From the NCBI RefSeq assembly GCF_019175385.1, contig NC_083345.1, positions 12,563,205 to 12,627,204 on the forward strand: a DNA stretch of 64,000 nucleotides, given 5' to 3'. Origin of the DNA: Lycium barbarum. Its lineage: Eukaryota > Streptophyta > Magnoliopsida > Solanales > Solanaceae. The notes under the pieces were generated by a model that was not told the DNA's origin, made no database searches, and saw only the letters and a list, made by a program, of their open reading frames with translations. Made by a program: the position numbers and the translations under genes. Shown one piece after another: positions 22,383 to 33,886 of this stretch. Each line of letters starts with the position of its first letter. Position 1 is the first letter of the stretch.

Positions 22383-23400
22383 GGATTGACTGACTTGGTT
22401 GGGTGAGTGATTTCCCACATTGGAGAGACCTGCGATCGATTTTCCTCGTCAGCTCTCAATCAGAGCTCGTCGTATCGTGCTCGCCTAATGCGATTTACAT
22501 CTCTTATGTGATTTGCGAGCTATTACACAGTACCAGGTCCAGAGGCTGACCCAAATGTATTTAAGGGGTGTCATCTAGCACCCCTGGAATTTTTATTTAT
22601 TTATATATGAATAATACTATGCAGAAGGAAGTATCAGTCTAAATATTAGAGATATGATAGAACTTAGTATTACAACTTCTGTAGCTCATTGGTGTGGCGC
22701 CTTAGTAGCAGCCTGAGGTCCTGTGTTCTATTACTATTATTATTTTTTTTTTTTTTTTTTTTTTGCTTGTTTAATAAAGAAGCCAAAGAGACTTGCACCC
22801 ATGAAACTTGCTTAAAAGAGAGAAACTCATCCAATCGAGCCCATTTTATTTGCAAAATTATCAATATTACATTTTTCAATCGGCTCTTTACGTAACAATA
22901 TTTAAATCGAACCGGAACTTGTGACTCTTTACCTAACAAGGAGCATAAGATCGTAGCAGTCAATAAATAATTTAATAATATATATTGTGAAACTGGATTA
23001 CTAAAGCAATTTAAAACTCTAACTTTGAAAAAAATGCTCATTTTTCTTTTATACTTTGTAATTTTTTGAGAATAAAATTGTTGTGTGTTGCTCTTTCAAA
23101 TGAAGAAAAAAATTCATTTTTGTTTCTAGTTGAAATTTTTGAAAACATTAGTCGTTTTCTTTTGGAATTGAATTTTATGAATTTATCTAAAGTCTATCTA
23201 AATAAAATTGATATTATAATTTGTAATTCAGCTTTTTTTTTTTTTTTTTTATGATATGATGATATTATAGTAATTTATTTATATTTTTACTTTTTTAAAT
23301 ATCAATACTGTTTACAAAATATCCTGATTACTTCACTGAACAGGTTATCTAGTGCGTGCCCGAAGAGCAGCTGCTACGATTTCCCAGAGGGTTAAAAAGA
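22383..23400 (+). mobile_element. tRNA-derived SINE split by a later insertion
   Basis: The head at 22,383-22,537 has TGACTTGGTTGGGTGAG (A-box-like), GCGATCGATTTTCC (B-box-like) and GCTCGTCGTATCGTGCT. The segment 23,345-23,400 (GTGCGTGCCCGAAGAGCAGC) looks like the missing tail of the same SINE family, as I remember its plan. The material between (about 22,538-23,344) would then be an insertion flanked by CCAGG and ACAGG. It contains its own TAGCTCATTGG string and a poly-T run. Assignment of the tail rests on recall of the family, not on an alignment. Confidence 0.45.
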
Positions 23401-25034
23401 AAGCGGAAAAAAAAGCATTCTTTGGAAACTTCGAAGAGCTTGGGTGTCTCTCAAATTCTACTTTTTCCATATTATATTGTTTGCCGTTTCCTGCCTAACC
23501 CTAACTGTCATAGGTTTGTGACACAAATAAATGGATTAAATTGGCTGTAGCTTTTATACGATACTCGGATACACATTGTCGACATTGAAAGAAGCTGCAT
23601 TAGATTAGACGCAATAATCTTAATAGCTAAGTTAAATAATACAGTCGACCTCATATAGCTTTGGTTGAGATGTCATTTCTTTATCATCAGCTCAGCAGTT
23701 TTTCATAAAAAAGAATATATAATCAATGATTAATTGGTCAATTGAAGAGACTATAATTGTATAACTTTCATTAATTTCAAAATTTAAAAAGAGATGATCG
23801 CACTGCTGAGAAACTTATAATTTCTTTTAAATGTACTCTCCAACTAAAACTTGAAGAATATTACTTTTAAAATCCTACAGAATACCAAGGAAACCACAGC
23901 GAAGGGAGTTGAAAGTTGATGAATCAATGCAAAATTAAAGAATATTCATCCCCCAAGGCCCAAGTTATGGGTAAAAAAAGGAACACTAATGGCATCTCCA
24001 TGCAACTTAAGAAAGCAAAGCACCTTTTAAAAATATATACAAACAATTGAAAATTTGAAGTATATAAGATCTGATAATAGTATGTACGTACCTAAGGTGA
24101 AACTAGGAAAGAAAAAGCGGTAAGCGTAAAGCATATTTTCGGATAATGTTGTGAAATATCCTGGAAATTCAGAATAGCAATTATTAATTCATAAATTGCT
24201 TCGGTTGAAGAAACCACGTTGGGTTTCTTCTCTTTTACAGATTCTATGGGTGTTCATATTTTGTAAATACCGAATTATTGTATTGAAATAAAAAAAAATA
24301 TTCAGTACAGTATTCGATATATGTTTTATTTTCTTTTTTGTTATTCAGTATGATATTTAATATTTTTTTAAAAAATACTGAATGCTATATATATTATAGT
24401 ATTGTAGAGATAACAAAACTACAAAAATATAAACTAATAGGGCCTAAAATCCTTCGGACTAAAACCTTTAAACAAATACTACAATATATTTATATATAAT
24501 AACTTGAATTAAGGTAATCACATAGTCATGTACATACAGATTGCTCATTACCGACTGTCTCTACCTTTAGAGTTTGTTTTTCTGAAAAATCATTAAATTT
24601 TGGAGCTAATTTGTATGCTATCTTCTCAATTTGTTTAACAGGATGAAGACCTAAAATTTCTACTCCACAAACTTGTAAAAGCTCCCATCATTATTGAACT
24701 CATAATTCTCTACTATATGTACGTTGAAGTTGAAAAAATCATAGTTACTGACTTGTTCATATGATTTTCTTACGAAGTTCAAAAAAAAAAATCTCCTTTG
24801 TTCATATGATTCGCAGTAAGTCGGTTTTCCTTTTCGTTTCTCTTAATTTTATTTTATGTTAATTATTTATGTTTAAAACATAGGTTATGACCATATGAAT
24901 ATTTTTAATAAAAAGTTTAACACGTGGCATGTACACGATGGACAAAATGATGGTGTGGCACCATGACATATCATTTTCAAGCGCCAAAAATTTGACTTTC
25001 CGATGATTAGCATTTTTTGGACAACTAACACATA
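23401..25034. other. Gene-free AT-rich spacer
   Basis: No coding content or clear element ends recognised. There are short AT-rich palindromic strings around 24,270-24,420 only. Confidence 0.4.
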
Positions 25035-25222
25035 CTTCCTCCATTTCAATTTATGTGAACCCATTTGACTGGAAACGGAGTTTAACAAAAAAGATATGAC
25101 TTTTAAACTTGTTGTCCTAAATCATTGCATAAATGTAAAGTATTTTCAAATATAGAAAGAGATCATTATTTTTTACACGGACTAATAAGGACATAGATTC
25201 ATATAAATTAAAACAGATGGAT
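25035..25222. mobile_element. Stowaway-like MITE (Tc1/mariner type)
   Basis: It starts CTTCCTCCATTTCAATTTAT after a TA dinucleotide and ends, inverted, TCCATCTGTTTTAATTTATA. The CTCCCTCCGTTTCAATTTATGTGA-like end is the standard Stowaway terminus, here with several changes. Confidence 0.65.
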
Positions 25223-25373
25223 TAGTTTATTAACTTTACTATTAAAAAAAAAATATAATTTTAATATTATAAAGAGTAAGTTCAGTAACTATTGTGAAAT
25301 TAACCTATCATGTCACTTTCTTTTTCAGACTAATCTACACTTATTATAGACAATTATATGTGGTGTATAAAAG

Positions 25374-25469
25374 AATAATCCTACTATATCGTAGAGAATT
25401 TTACCAAATATACCTTATACCGTTTTTAGGTATATTTGGTAAAATTCTTTACGATATAGTAGAATTATT
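25374..25469. ncRNA. Near-perfect 42-bp hairpin, possible small-RNA precursor
   Basis: Arms 25,374-25,415 and 25,428-25,469 are inverted copies with two differences (one mismatch and one that would be a G-U pair), around a 12-base loop. Pairing extends a few more bases outside. It has no similarity to element ends and no known miRNA recognised. Transcription is not shown; it could equally be a tiny foldback MITE. Confidence 0.35.
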
Positions 25470-27009
25470 ATTTTATAATCTGAACCCCAATAGCGTGGAA
25501 GGAGCTTGAAAACTTGCAAAAAACATGTATGATTCCAAGTGAAAACATAGATAAAGTCAACAACCTGACGTTATATTTTACCAAAGTAAGCTATTATTTG
25601 AGTCAATTCTCCAAAATAATACGTTTTTTTGAAAGTTAACCGAACTAGCATAAACGTATTCCTGAGTAACGAATTAGATATTATTTTATTAAAAAATTCC
25701 AACGGACAAAAAAGTCACCGGTTAACAGCGTTAAAATATAATTCGTTACTGCCAATAACGTATTATGGCTAATACGTTACTGACAGTAACGAATTTAGAA
25801 ATTCTAGGTACAAACAATCTTTCTATGAAATCGGACATTGATTGATCCTAAAGTCGTAACCCGCAATTACGACTTCAGCATAAAACGTAACTGACAGTAA
25901 CGTTTCTTCTGAAACTAGGCACGCGCAATCTCTTGCAGAGAATCCTCACTACAAGAAAGTAAAGATACGACGACATTTATTTAGTGGCATTTGAAATAAA
26001 TGTCGGGGAAAAAGGAATTTCTCGACATTTATGAAAAAATGTCATAAAAATAATGACATTTGGCATAAAATATAGCTAAACAACGATTTTTGGCGTAAAA
26101 TGTCGTTAAAATAACGACATTTGATACAAATGTCGAAAATATTATGACATTTATTTCAAATGTCATATTATTAGTCGCTAATTACTGACTTTTACACCTA
26201 ATGTTGGAAATCTAAATCTTTTTAAATTATGTCATCACTCTTTATATTTAATTCTAGGGAAAGAATTAGTGGATGCATAAAGTAGTAATTATATATATAT
26301 ATATATAACGAATGAGTTTGGAACTAAAAATATGGCTAAATTACAACAACAACAACACATTCAGTGTAGTCCCACACGTGACTAAATTAATTGTGTAAAT
26401 TAGTTAAAATTAAATTATACAATTATAACAATAGAGCTATTGAATATTTCTACCAATTAAAGAAAACTATCGCACATATGACTTTTTAAAAAGTATTTAA
26501 CTAGTAGTATTAGAATAGGTGTCATTGCGGATAATATTTAAAGAATATTAATTATTTTCAGAATATGACTTGGCTTTTTTATCCATTATTGATCTTTTCA
26601 TTATTGTTATGGCCAGATTCTATTATGAATTTTTACAACATTCTTCATAGGGCACTCTTATTTTTTTCTTGTTCGAACTCTTGTAATGGAGGAAAGAACC
26701 GAGAAAAAGGCATCGACGACAATTGATTTTACTACGGGACAATTCGTGTCATATTTATTTTATTTATATGCATTTGAACTTTATTTAAGCTCTTATTAAA
26801 GTAATTGATTTTGCAAGGAATACTATTTGCTACTACTAATAAAAAAAAGCTTATGAAATTATAGTAGTTATAGAAATAGGAGCAGTATTTTTTTTTATTT
26901 TGGTTCTATGTACTTTAATACTCTTTTTCATTTGGACCCAGACTTTCCCCCCAAAAAATTAAAAAATCCCCAAAGACTAAATCTTCCCCCCAATAATTTT
27001 AAACTTAAT

Positions 27010-27525
27010 CAAATACTACTCCCACGAATAAAAGCTGGAACCCTAACCTTTTCCCTTCCCCCAATTCCCTTTACGTCATAGGCTGCACCGGCGGCCTAAT
27101 TTCTCCATTTCTCTTCTCTCTCTCTCTGCTTGAATTTTATTTGTCATTTACTTTTCTTGATTTATTTTTTCTTTTGTAGGTTTTACGAAGTGGAGTCCCG
27201 AAAGAGATTAATTGTATAATATGATTGTTGCATTGGATCATATTTTTGTGGATGTGAAGGTAATCCTCTGTGGTGTGGGCTTTAGGATTGACACTGAATT
27301 TTGAGATCTGTATTTTACTTTTTTAACTGTACCGTGAATGTAGCAATACTCTTATTTCACGATCTTTTGTCTTCTATAAAAGTTGCCTGCTATTTTGTTT
27401 AAACCATATTTTTCTAACTTCTAATATTTGCCCTTATCTTTGGTTTGCTGTCAGAGATCTCTTTCTCATCTTCATCAGAAGTCGATATGCAAAAATTAGA
27501 GTCAAGAAGAGAAGTCTTTTGAAGA
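27010..27525 (+). other. Possible captured host transcript segment within the CACTA
   Basis: A CT-rich leader-like stretch (27,040-27,130) is followed by TTTTGTAG|GTTTTACGAAG at about 27,180 and a GATGTGAAG|GTAATCC at about 27,260. TTGCTGTCAG|AGATC lies at about 27,452. These resemble acceptor, donor and acceptor sites around short exons, and transcript-like sequence resumes at 30,653 beyond the solo LTR. No protein was recognised, so this is a guess based on splice-like signals. Confidence 0.25.
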
Positions 27526-30500
27526 TGTTACACCCCGTACTTCGAAGAAACACTGTTAAATTTGAATGTAAGAATTTCGAGTTACGACTAGGTAAAACAA
27601 CTTTGGAGTATGAGGAATGAGGCATTATTAAGTATATTGTTTAAATAATGGATGATTATGATCTTGTAAGTCGTAATCGGGAAAGAGTATTTTAAAACAC
27701 AAGAATATGGTCATTATCATGTATGGAGGGTTTCGGAATATTTCGAGATCGAGCAAGTTGAAGAAAATAAGTTCGACGAAAATTTGAGAAATGCTGGACA
27801 GATTTTTAGTCAACTTTGGAGGGGTATATCTCGATGCATATTTGGAGTTTTAAGGCGTTTCAAAAGCCTAAAATGAAGTTCGTCAAGTCTAGTTTATGAT
27901 GCAACAAACCACTCATCGATAGGACGTCGGAGTAGAGAATTATAGACGCTACAAACTGAACTGTCGCGCAGAAACAGCACTGCTACAGCACGCTACAGTA
28001 CTGCTACAGTACTGTAGCTACAGTGACGCCGTTTCAGCCCTTATAAAAAGGGGCAAACCCCCATTTTTATCATCTAAAAACTTCTCAAATTTTCCAGAAA
28101 ATTCAGCAACAAAAAGGGGCCTAAATCTCACATAAAAGTGAGGATTGTGAGTGAAATTTCAAGCTACGAAGTACTAATCGAAGTCCGGGCAACGCATAAT
28201 CACGAATATAATTTTGTTTGGAGTTAGAGGAGCATGGGAACAATAAGATGTTGAAGAATTTGCTACTTTCATAAAAACAAGGTAAGAATCAATTCCTTTT
28301 TCTTATGTTATGAAGGTTTGTTTGTGTTGTAGTATGTAGAAATGAGTAGAATTTATGAAAATATGGAAGTTTGCAAAGTGGGTATGTATATATATTATAT
28401 ATGTAGCCATGGGTGTATATATGTTGTATACATATATGAGTTGAATTTTAAGCTGTATATTAGTTGTGGTTATTGTGGAATTTGTATTGGAAATGGAAGT
28501 TGAATGAAAATTGGATGAAATTGGAAAGAAGCCATGTTGGCCGTGTGGTAGATTGTTGTTGGAGATGAATTAGTAAGTAGAAAATGTGTTGGAATGGTTT
28601 TGTTGCATATATAAGAATTTTGGATTGAATATGGAAGTTGATGGAATTGTTGAATATTGAATATATAGCTTGGAATACTTTTGGTTTATGTTTGAATGGT
28701 CTTATCTTAGTATGTGAATATGAAAATATTGATATCGGGTTGTAAGTGCAAAGTTGGATTTGGAATTGTCGCATTATTTGGAAAATAAGACTATTTACGC
28801 TAGAATGCGTTCCTAGTCGATTATTGATGTTGTATATATTGTTGTTGGTATGGTTGTTGTTGTTTTAGCCGAGTTTTAACCTCGGGGATGATATATATAT
28901 AGGGGAGATGCTGCTCAAATTTTTATAGACAAGAATTGGTTAAGGTTGAAATTTTAAGTCTTATGAATAGTAAATTGGTAAATGTGACCATTTGTAGGTT
29001 TTGGACGAAACGGGATTTGCGTTTTGGCAAGCGTAAAGGGCAAGAAAGGTATGTAAAGCTATCCCGATTCTTCTCTTGGCATGTCCTAGATGTACTAGGC
29101 TTAGATTTACGCCTCGGGGAATATTCTGTCCATCGGAATCCGCGTTTGAAATCGTCGCTTTTTCATTCAATAGAATTGAATTCCTTAAGTATGCTTTGAT
29201 GAAAAATTATGAAAACTTTTCCAAAATTGCTTAGGAAGTTATGGAATGTCCTAGAACCTTTGTAGGTGACCCCATAAGCTTAAAAATACGTAATTTGAGC
29301 CCACCGCTTCATTGGTTCCGAGGTGGGCCCACTATTTCCAATTTTACCCTTTATGTGTCTATGACTTGTCTTCGAACGTTTTCGTTAGAGATACTCTAAC
29401 TACTCCTTTATCTACTAAATAAAAACTATTTTAAATATTTCATTAAGTCTTATAAATTGTTTTGAATCCTGAAAACGATCTCGGATAGATTATGCCTCCG
29501 TAACCCGTTATGACATCTAAATTTACTTACTATGTTTTCGTCCGATTTCATTGATTTGATTTGACATTCGATATGCCTCATTGAGTCTCTGGAAATATAT
29601 ATATGGTATTTTTAGTGCATTTAGTTTCTCACTACTCCGTTCGTGGATGCCTCAATGTTTCCCCCACTGAGCCCGGGCCAGGATATGTTGTCAAGCGTGA
29701 TCCTTTGCATTGTTCGCCGTGCCTCGATGTGAGGGGGCAGGTATACGCGTACATGGGTTTGTGGAGTATGCTGTGCCATGTACGCTTGTTCTGATATGAT
29801 ATGATATGGCCATCTGATATGATATGCTATGTTACGGGGTTATTCCCCTTTTCTGATCCTTATGTGTTATGGCACCAGTGTCGGGGGGTGACCACGTTCT
29901 GTCTGCCGAGTCCCTTGGCAGGGGCCGGATATGATATGGCATATGTTTCTGTACATACTCTTCATGTTTTGAAAATATGCATTTGATACTCTGGACATCT
30001 CACTCACATTTCTGTACGTTCTGTTCCGGTTATGATTTTGTTCTGTAATGGGACCAGGTATGACATACGTTTCCTGTAAGTACTATTTATGCTTTATGAT
30101 CAGCATTTTGCTAATCTGGATATTCCGTTCATTTTTCTGTACCTCCTGTTCCGATTATGACTTTGTTTACTACGTTCCATGCTTTACATACTCAGTACAT
30201 ATTTCGTACTGACCCCCTTTCTTCGGGGGCTGCGTTTTCATGCCGCGCAGGTACAGACTACAGATTTGCTGACCCACCTGCCTAGGACACCTATTCTGCT
30301 ATTCTGGAGCGCTCTTTTGTCCAGAGCCTATACTCTGGTACAGTCTGCTGCTGTTGGATATATGTACGCTATTCAGGGGTACGACGGGGCCCTGTCCTGT
30401 TTTATGTTTCTGTTATGTTCTGTAGAGGTCTGTAGATATACATGTGGGTTCTGTATATGTTTTGGGTTGCTATGATTTGTGATAGCCTTATCGGCTTCCA

Positions 30501-30647
30501 TGTGTTATATATGTTCCTCTATGACACTAGTAATGTCGACTGACTTTTATATTTATATAATCTGCTAGTCTACTGGTTTGGATTATTGGGTACGTTTGGG
30601 TGTCCAGCACGGACACTAGTCACGGCCTACGGGGTTGGGTCGTGACA
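27526..30647 (+). mobile_element. Solo LTR 2 (gypsy-type, about 3.12 kb) inside the CACTA
   Basis: It starts TGTTACACCCCGTAC and ends GGGTTGGGTCGTGACA, with a perfect GAAGA duplication at 27,521-27,525 and 30,648-30,652. A TATA-rich core-promoter-like string lies at 28,888-28,914 (ATATATATAGGGGAGATGCT). A conserved core with the CCCCC...GGGGG hairpin and GCGCAGGTACAGA lies at 30,180-30,262. No internal coding region. Confidence 0.88.
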
Positions 30648-31349
30648 GAAGAGGATGCATGTTGTCATAGAGATTCAAGATGCTGCTTTGTATGAAGGCT
30701 CAACAAGTGACAATCAATGAATTGGTGTTTTTGTGGTCACTAGTCAATATTAGATTTTATTTATAGCATTCTCAGCTTAGGAGAAAATTTTGTATTCTTC
30801 GGGAACCATATATTTAATGGTGTTCACGAGATTTTTCAAAAGTTTGTCGAAGTGACTCTTTTGTTTAATTCAAAGTTCTATTGTAGTGTATAACTTGTGT
30901 ACTGGAATTATATGATTCATCGTGGCATTAAATTAGATTTTTTCAGTATATAAAAAAGAAAAATGATGCTATTGACTAGAGATGATTTTCCGACATTTCT
31001 ATGTATGCGTAGTAAGGATGGTATGATTTGATGACATTTCGTTATATGTTGCAATTAAATTAATTTCAAAATCGGTGACATTTAATAAAAGTTGCAAATA
31101 AATGTCGCTAATTATTTTGCCGACATTAATCTAAATGTTGGAAATTTTGTTGTGACGTTTTTAAAAAGTTGTAAATAAATGTCGTAAATTATGTACCGAC
31201 ATTAATATAAATGTCGGAAAATTCCCGACCCTCAAATTTACGACATTTGTACTAAATGTAAAATAAATGTCGCTAAGTGATTTTGCGACACTTATGGCAC
31301 TTAATATGACATTTATAAAATGTCGTCGTTAGCCTAATTTCTTGTAGTG

Positions 31350-31975
31350 CCTGTAAATTGGGAATCCTTCTGACTGATTTGACTATAAAACGTTATTTGT
31401 AGTTACGTTTTATTTGTAAAACGTGACACACAATAAGATTGTGCACTTACAATTCTTCTGACTGATTTGACTATAAAACGTTATCTGTAGTTACGTTTTA
31501 TTTGTAAAACGTGACACACAATAAAATTGTACACTTACCTTTAATAGTTGTTATCTGTTATGTCAATGTCATTTCCATGCTGACAACATTTTCTTACACA
31601 ATTTAGTGTGCAAGTTATGTGATTATTTTATTCACATAGAAAGAAAAAAAATTTGGATATTGTTACCCACGTGATTAGATGGCAGAGTCAGAGCCAAGAG
31701 TTCAACTTTATGTTTTTAGATTTTAGAACGACGATTTCAGATTTAATACTTATGTTCTAAACTTATTATTTATACATATTTAATAAATTTCTTAACACAA
31801 ATATATTATTTGAGCAAAAATTATTGAGTTTGGCGAAACCCGTGTCCAGGCTTCTAGTTTCGCTCTTCCAACAAAAAAAAAAGTTACAAAACTACCTTTA
31901 GCGCAGTAAAATACTGCGTTATAGAAACAGTACCAAAAAGCAAAAAAAATTGGCCAAACTTTATTTTTTGCAACA
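31350..31975. other. MULE 1 left TIR continuation and spacer
   Basis: 31,350-31,540 is the inner part of the left TIR, with a local duplication of about 90 bp (TTCTGACTGATTTGACTATA at about 31,367 and 31,456). 31,540-31,975 is AT-rich with no recognised content. Confidence 0.6.
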
Positions 31976-32554
31976 CTTAGTGTTTTTTTTCATACTTTGA
32001 CCAACGATTAGTCGTGTGTCATGACTCCGAAACGTCAATATTTTATATAGAACCTGATATTTTTTTCTGCGTACAATAATGTAGGCCCAATACATCAAGG
32101 ATACGTAGACGTTCAGATCGTCATTTTAGGGGCTGAAAAGGTGCCCGAAGTAAGTTTTGTTTGAAAAAACTTAGTGTTTTTTTCATACTTTGACCAACGA
32201 TTAGCCGTGGGTCAAGACTCCGAAACGTCAATAATTTATGTAGAACCTGATATTTTTTCTGCGTACAATAATGTAGGCCCAATACATCAAGGATACGTAG
32301 ACGTTCGGATCGTCATTTTAGGGGTTGAAAAGGTGCCCGAAGTAAGTTTTGTTTGAAAAAACTTAGTGTTTTTTCCATACTTTGACCAACGATTAGTCGT
32401 GGATCAAGACTCCGAAACGTCAATATTTTATATAGAACTTGATATTTTTTTCTGCGTACAATAATGTAGGCCCAATACATCAAGGATACGTAGACGTTCG
32501 GATCGTCATTTTAGGGGTTGAAAAGGTGCCCGAAGTAAGTTTTGTTTGAAAAAA
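31976..32554. repeat. 193-bp tandem repeat, three units, in MULE 1
   Basis: Units start at CTTAGTG at 31,976, 32,170 and 32,362, with a partial one from 32,555. Each carries CATACTTTGACCAACGATTA, CCGAAACGTCAAT, AATGTAGGCCCAATACATCA and GGTGCCCGAAGTAAG. They differ by only a few bases per unit, suggesting recent amplification. Confidence 0.9.
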
Positions 32555-32665
32555 CTTAGTGTATTTAAGTATCACTATCTTTGTAAGGCCTCACAGGCTA
32601 AGCAACATGAGATAGCGGGATTCCTACCACTACTACAGGTATACCTAAAAATATTAATAAAAGTA

Positions 32666-33157
32666 TTAACTGTATTTATAAAAAACAACTTGTTCAATTC
32701 CGAGATGAGGCTGACTGGCCATAGCAAATCCATAATTTTGAGCCAACAAATTCATGTGATAACCATGCTGACCACTCATTTGAAATATATTATTTTGATT
32801 TGCTGGTTTGGTCTTTACATAAATCTCCAAAATATTTATATCGATCTTATCCGCAAAATTTTGCCGTATGGAGAAAAATTGTAGCAAGGACTGGTCATTC
32901 TCAATTTTAAACTCAATGAACCTTGTATTGTTACCTTGAAATGAGCATGGATATTTTCCAGAAATATCAATTTGAATATTTTCACTATTTGTCCCCATCT
33001 TCTCATGCAATAGTTCAACCAATTCAGCATAGTTCGTTGAAATAAACATGCTGACAATCATTTTGGCACCTTCAGTGTACCTGAATCCGTTCATTTCAGT
33101 AATTATTTCGCCACCCCAATACAAAGCAACCATCACATTATGTTCAAAATTGGCCAT
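32666..33157 (-). pseudogene. MULE transposase N-terminal fragment (MULE 1)
   Basis: A 163-residue frame, starting MANFEHNVMVALYWGGEIIT and running inward from the right TIR. The plan matches the poorly conserved N-terminal region of plant MULE transposases: a short beta-rich start, then ELVELLHEKMG, then a long run ending IYVKTKP. No DNA-binding, DDE or SWIM zinc-finger domain follows, so the element cannot move by itself. It shares layout, not close sequence, with the N-terminus in MULE 2 (58,794-59,072). The start was chosen at the MAN- residues because the same opening appears in MULE 2. A host gene is unlikely given its position. Confidence 0.55.
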
Positions 33158-33886
33158 CTTTACTCCTACACACGAAAATAAGACACTTATTATTATTAAT
33201 ATAACAGAAAAATAAATTAAAACTATAGTATTATTTTAACATATTACGAAATATTTGACTTAATTAACTTATACCTGTTGAATTTTTTAATGTTGTTCCG
33301 ACAATAGGCCTCACAAGTAGAAGCTTTGATGAAAATTGTTCGAATGTGTTTGAACATTCGTTTCATACACTATATTTTATAATGATATGTGGTTTGTTCA
33401 AAAAGTATGAGGAAGAGGGACTTTAGCAGTGTGTCGTTATTGTGTGTCACGTTTTACAATTAAAACGTAACTATTAATCACGTTTTATAGTCAAATCAAT
33501 CAGAAAGATTCCCAATTTGCAGGATTCTCGGCAAGATTTGTGCATGCCTAGTTTGAGTAGAAACGTAACTGTCAGTTACGTTTTATGCTAAAATCGTAAC
33601 TCCTAGTTACGACTTTAACATCAGTCAATGTCAGATTACATAAAAGGATTGTTCGTATTTGGATTCTCTAAAGTCGTTACTGACAGTAACGCATTAGGAA
33701 TAATACGTTACTAACAGTCACGAATTAGCTTTTAACACCGTTAACCCGACCTAATTTTTTCCGTTAGAATTTTTGAATAAAATAATGCCTAATACGTTAC
33801 TCAGGAATACGTTTATGCTAGTTCCGTAAAAAAAATAAAAAACGTATTACTTTGGTAAATTGATTTAAAAAATAGCTTATTTTGGT

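Larger units (their letters stand above)
25947..31349. mobile_element. Non-autonomous CACTA element inside MULE 1
   Basis: It begins CACTACAAGAAA and ends TTTCTTGTAGTG, the CACTA (En/Spm) signature, with CCT duplications at 25,944-25,946 and 31,350-31,352. Both subterminal regions (25,970-26,170 and 31,010-31,330) are packed with GACATTTAT and AAATGTCG motifs in both orientations, the usual transposase-binding pattern. Without the nested LTR only about 2.3 kb remains, with no TNP1/TNP2-like coding region. Confidence 0.9.
25580..33886 (-). mobile_element. MULE 1, with a CACTA element nested in its left inverted repeat
   Basis: The long TIRs start ACCAAAGTAAGCTATT (left) and, inverted, ACCAAAATAAGCTATT (right, ending at 33,886). 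They share GAACTAGCATAAACGTATTC, arrays of CGTTAC/GTAACG palindromes, and GAGAATCCT. The left TIR is cut at GAGAATCCT by the CACTA and continues at 31,350 (GTAAATTGGGAATCCTTCTG). The right TIR has the uninterrupted form (GAGAATCCTGCAAATTGGGA on its inverse). The interior retains a transposase N-terminus on the - strand and a 193-bp tandem repeat. No clear 9-bp target duplication was found, so the outer ends may be off by some bases. Confidence 0.75.

Noticed and set aside
28460..29794. Frames of 60-104 codons in the CACTA interior
   Set aside because: All fall in solo LTR 2, on both strands, without domains.
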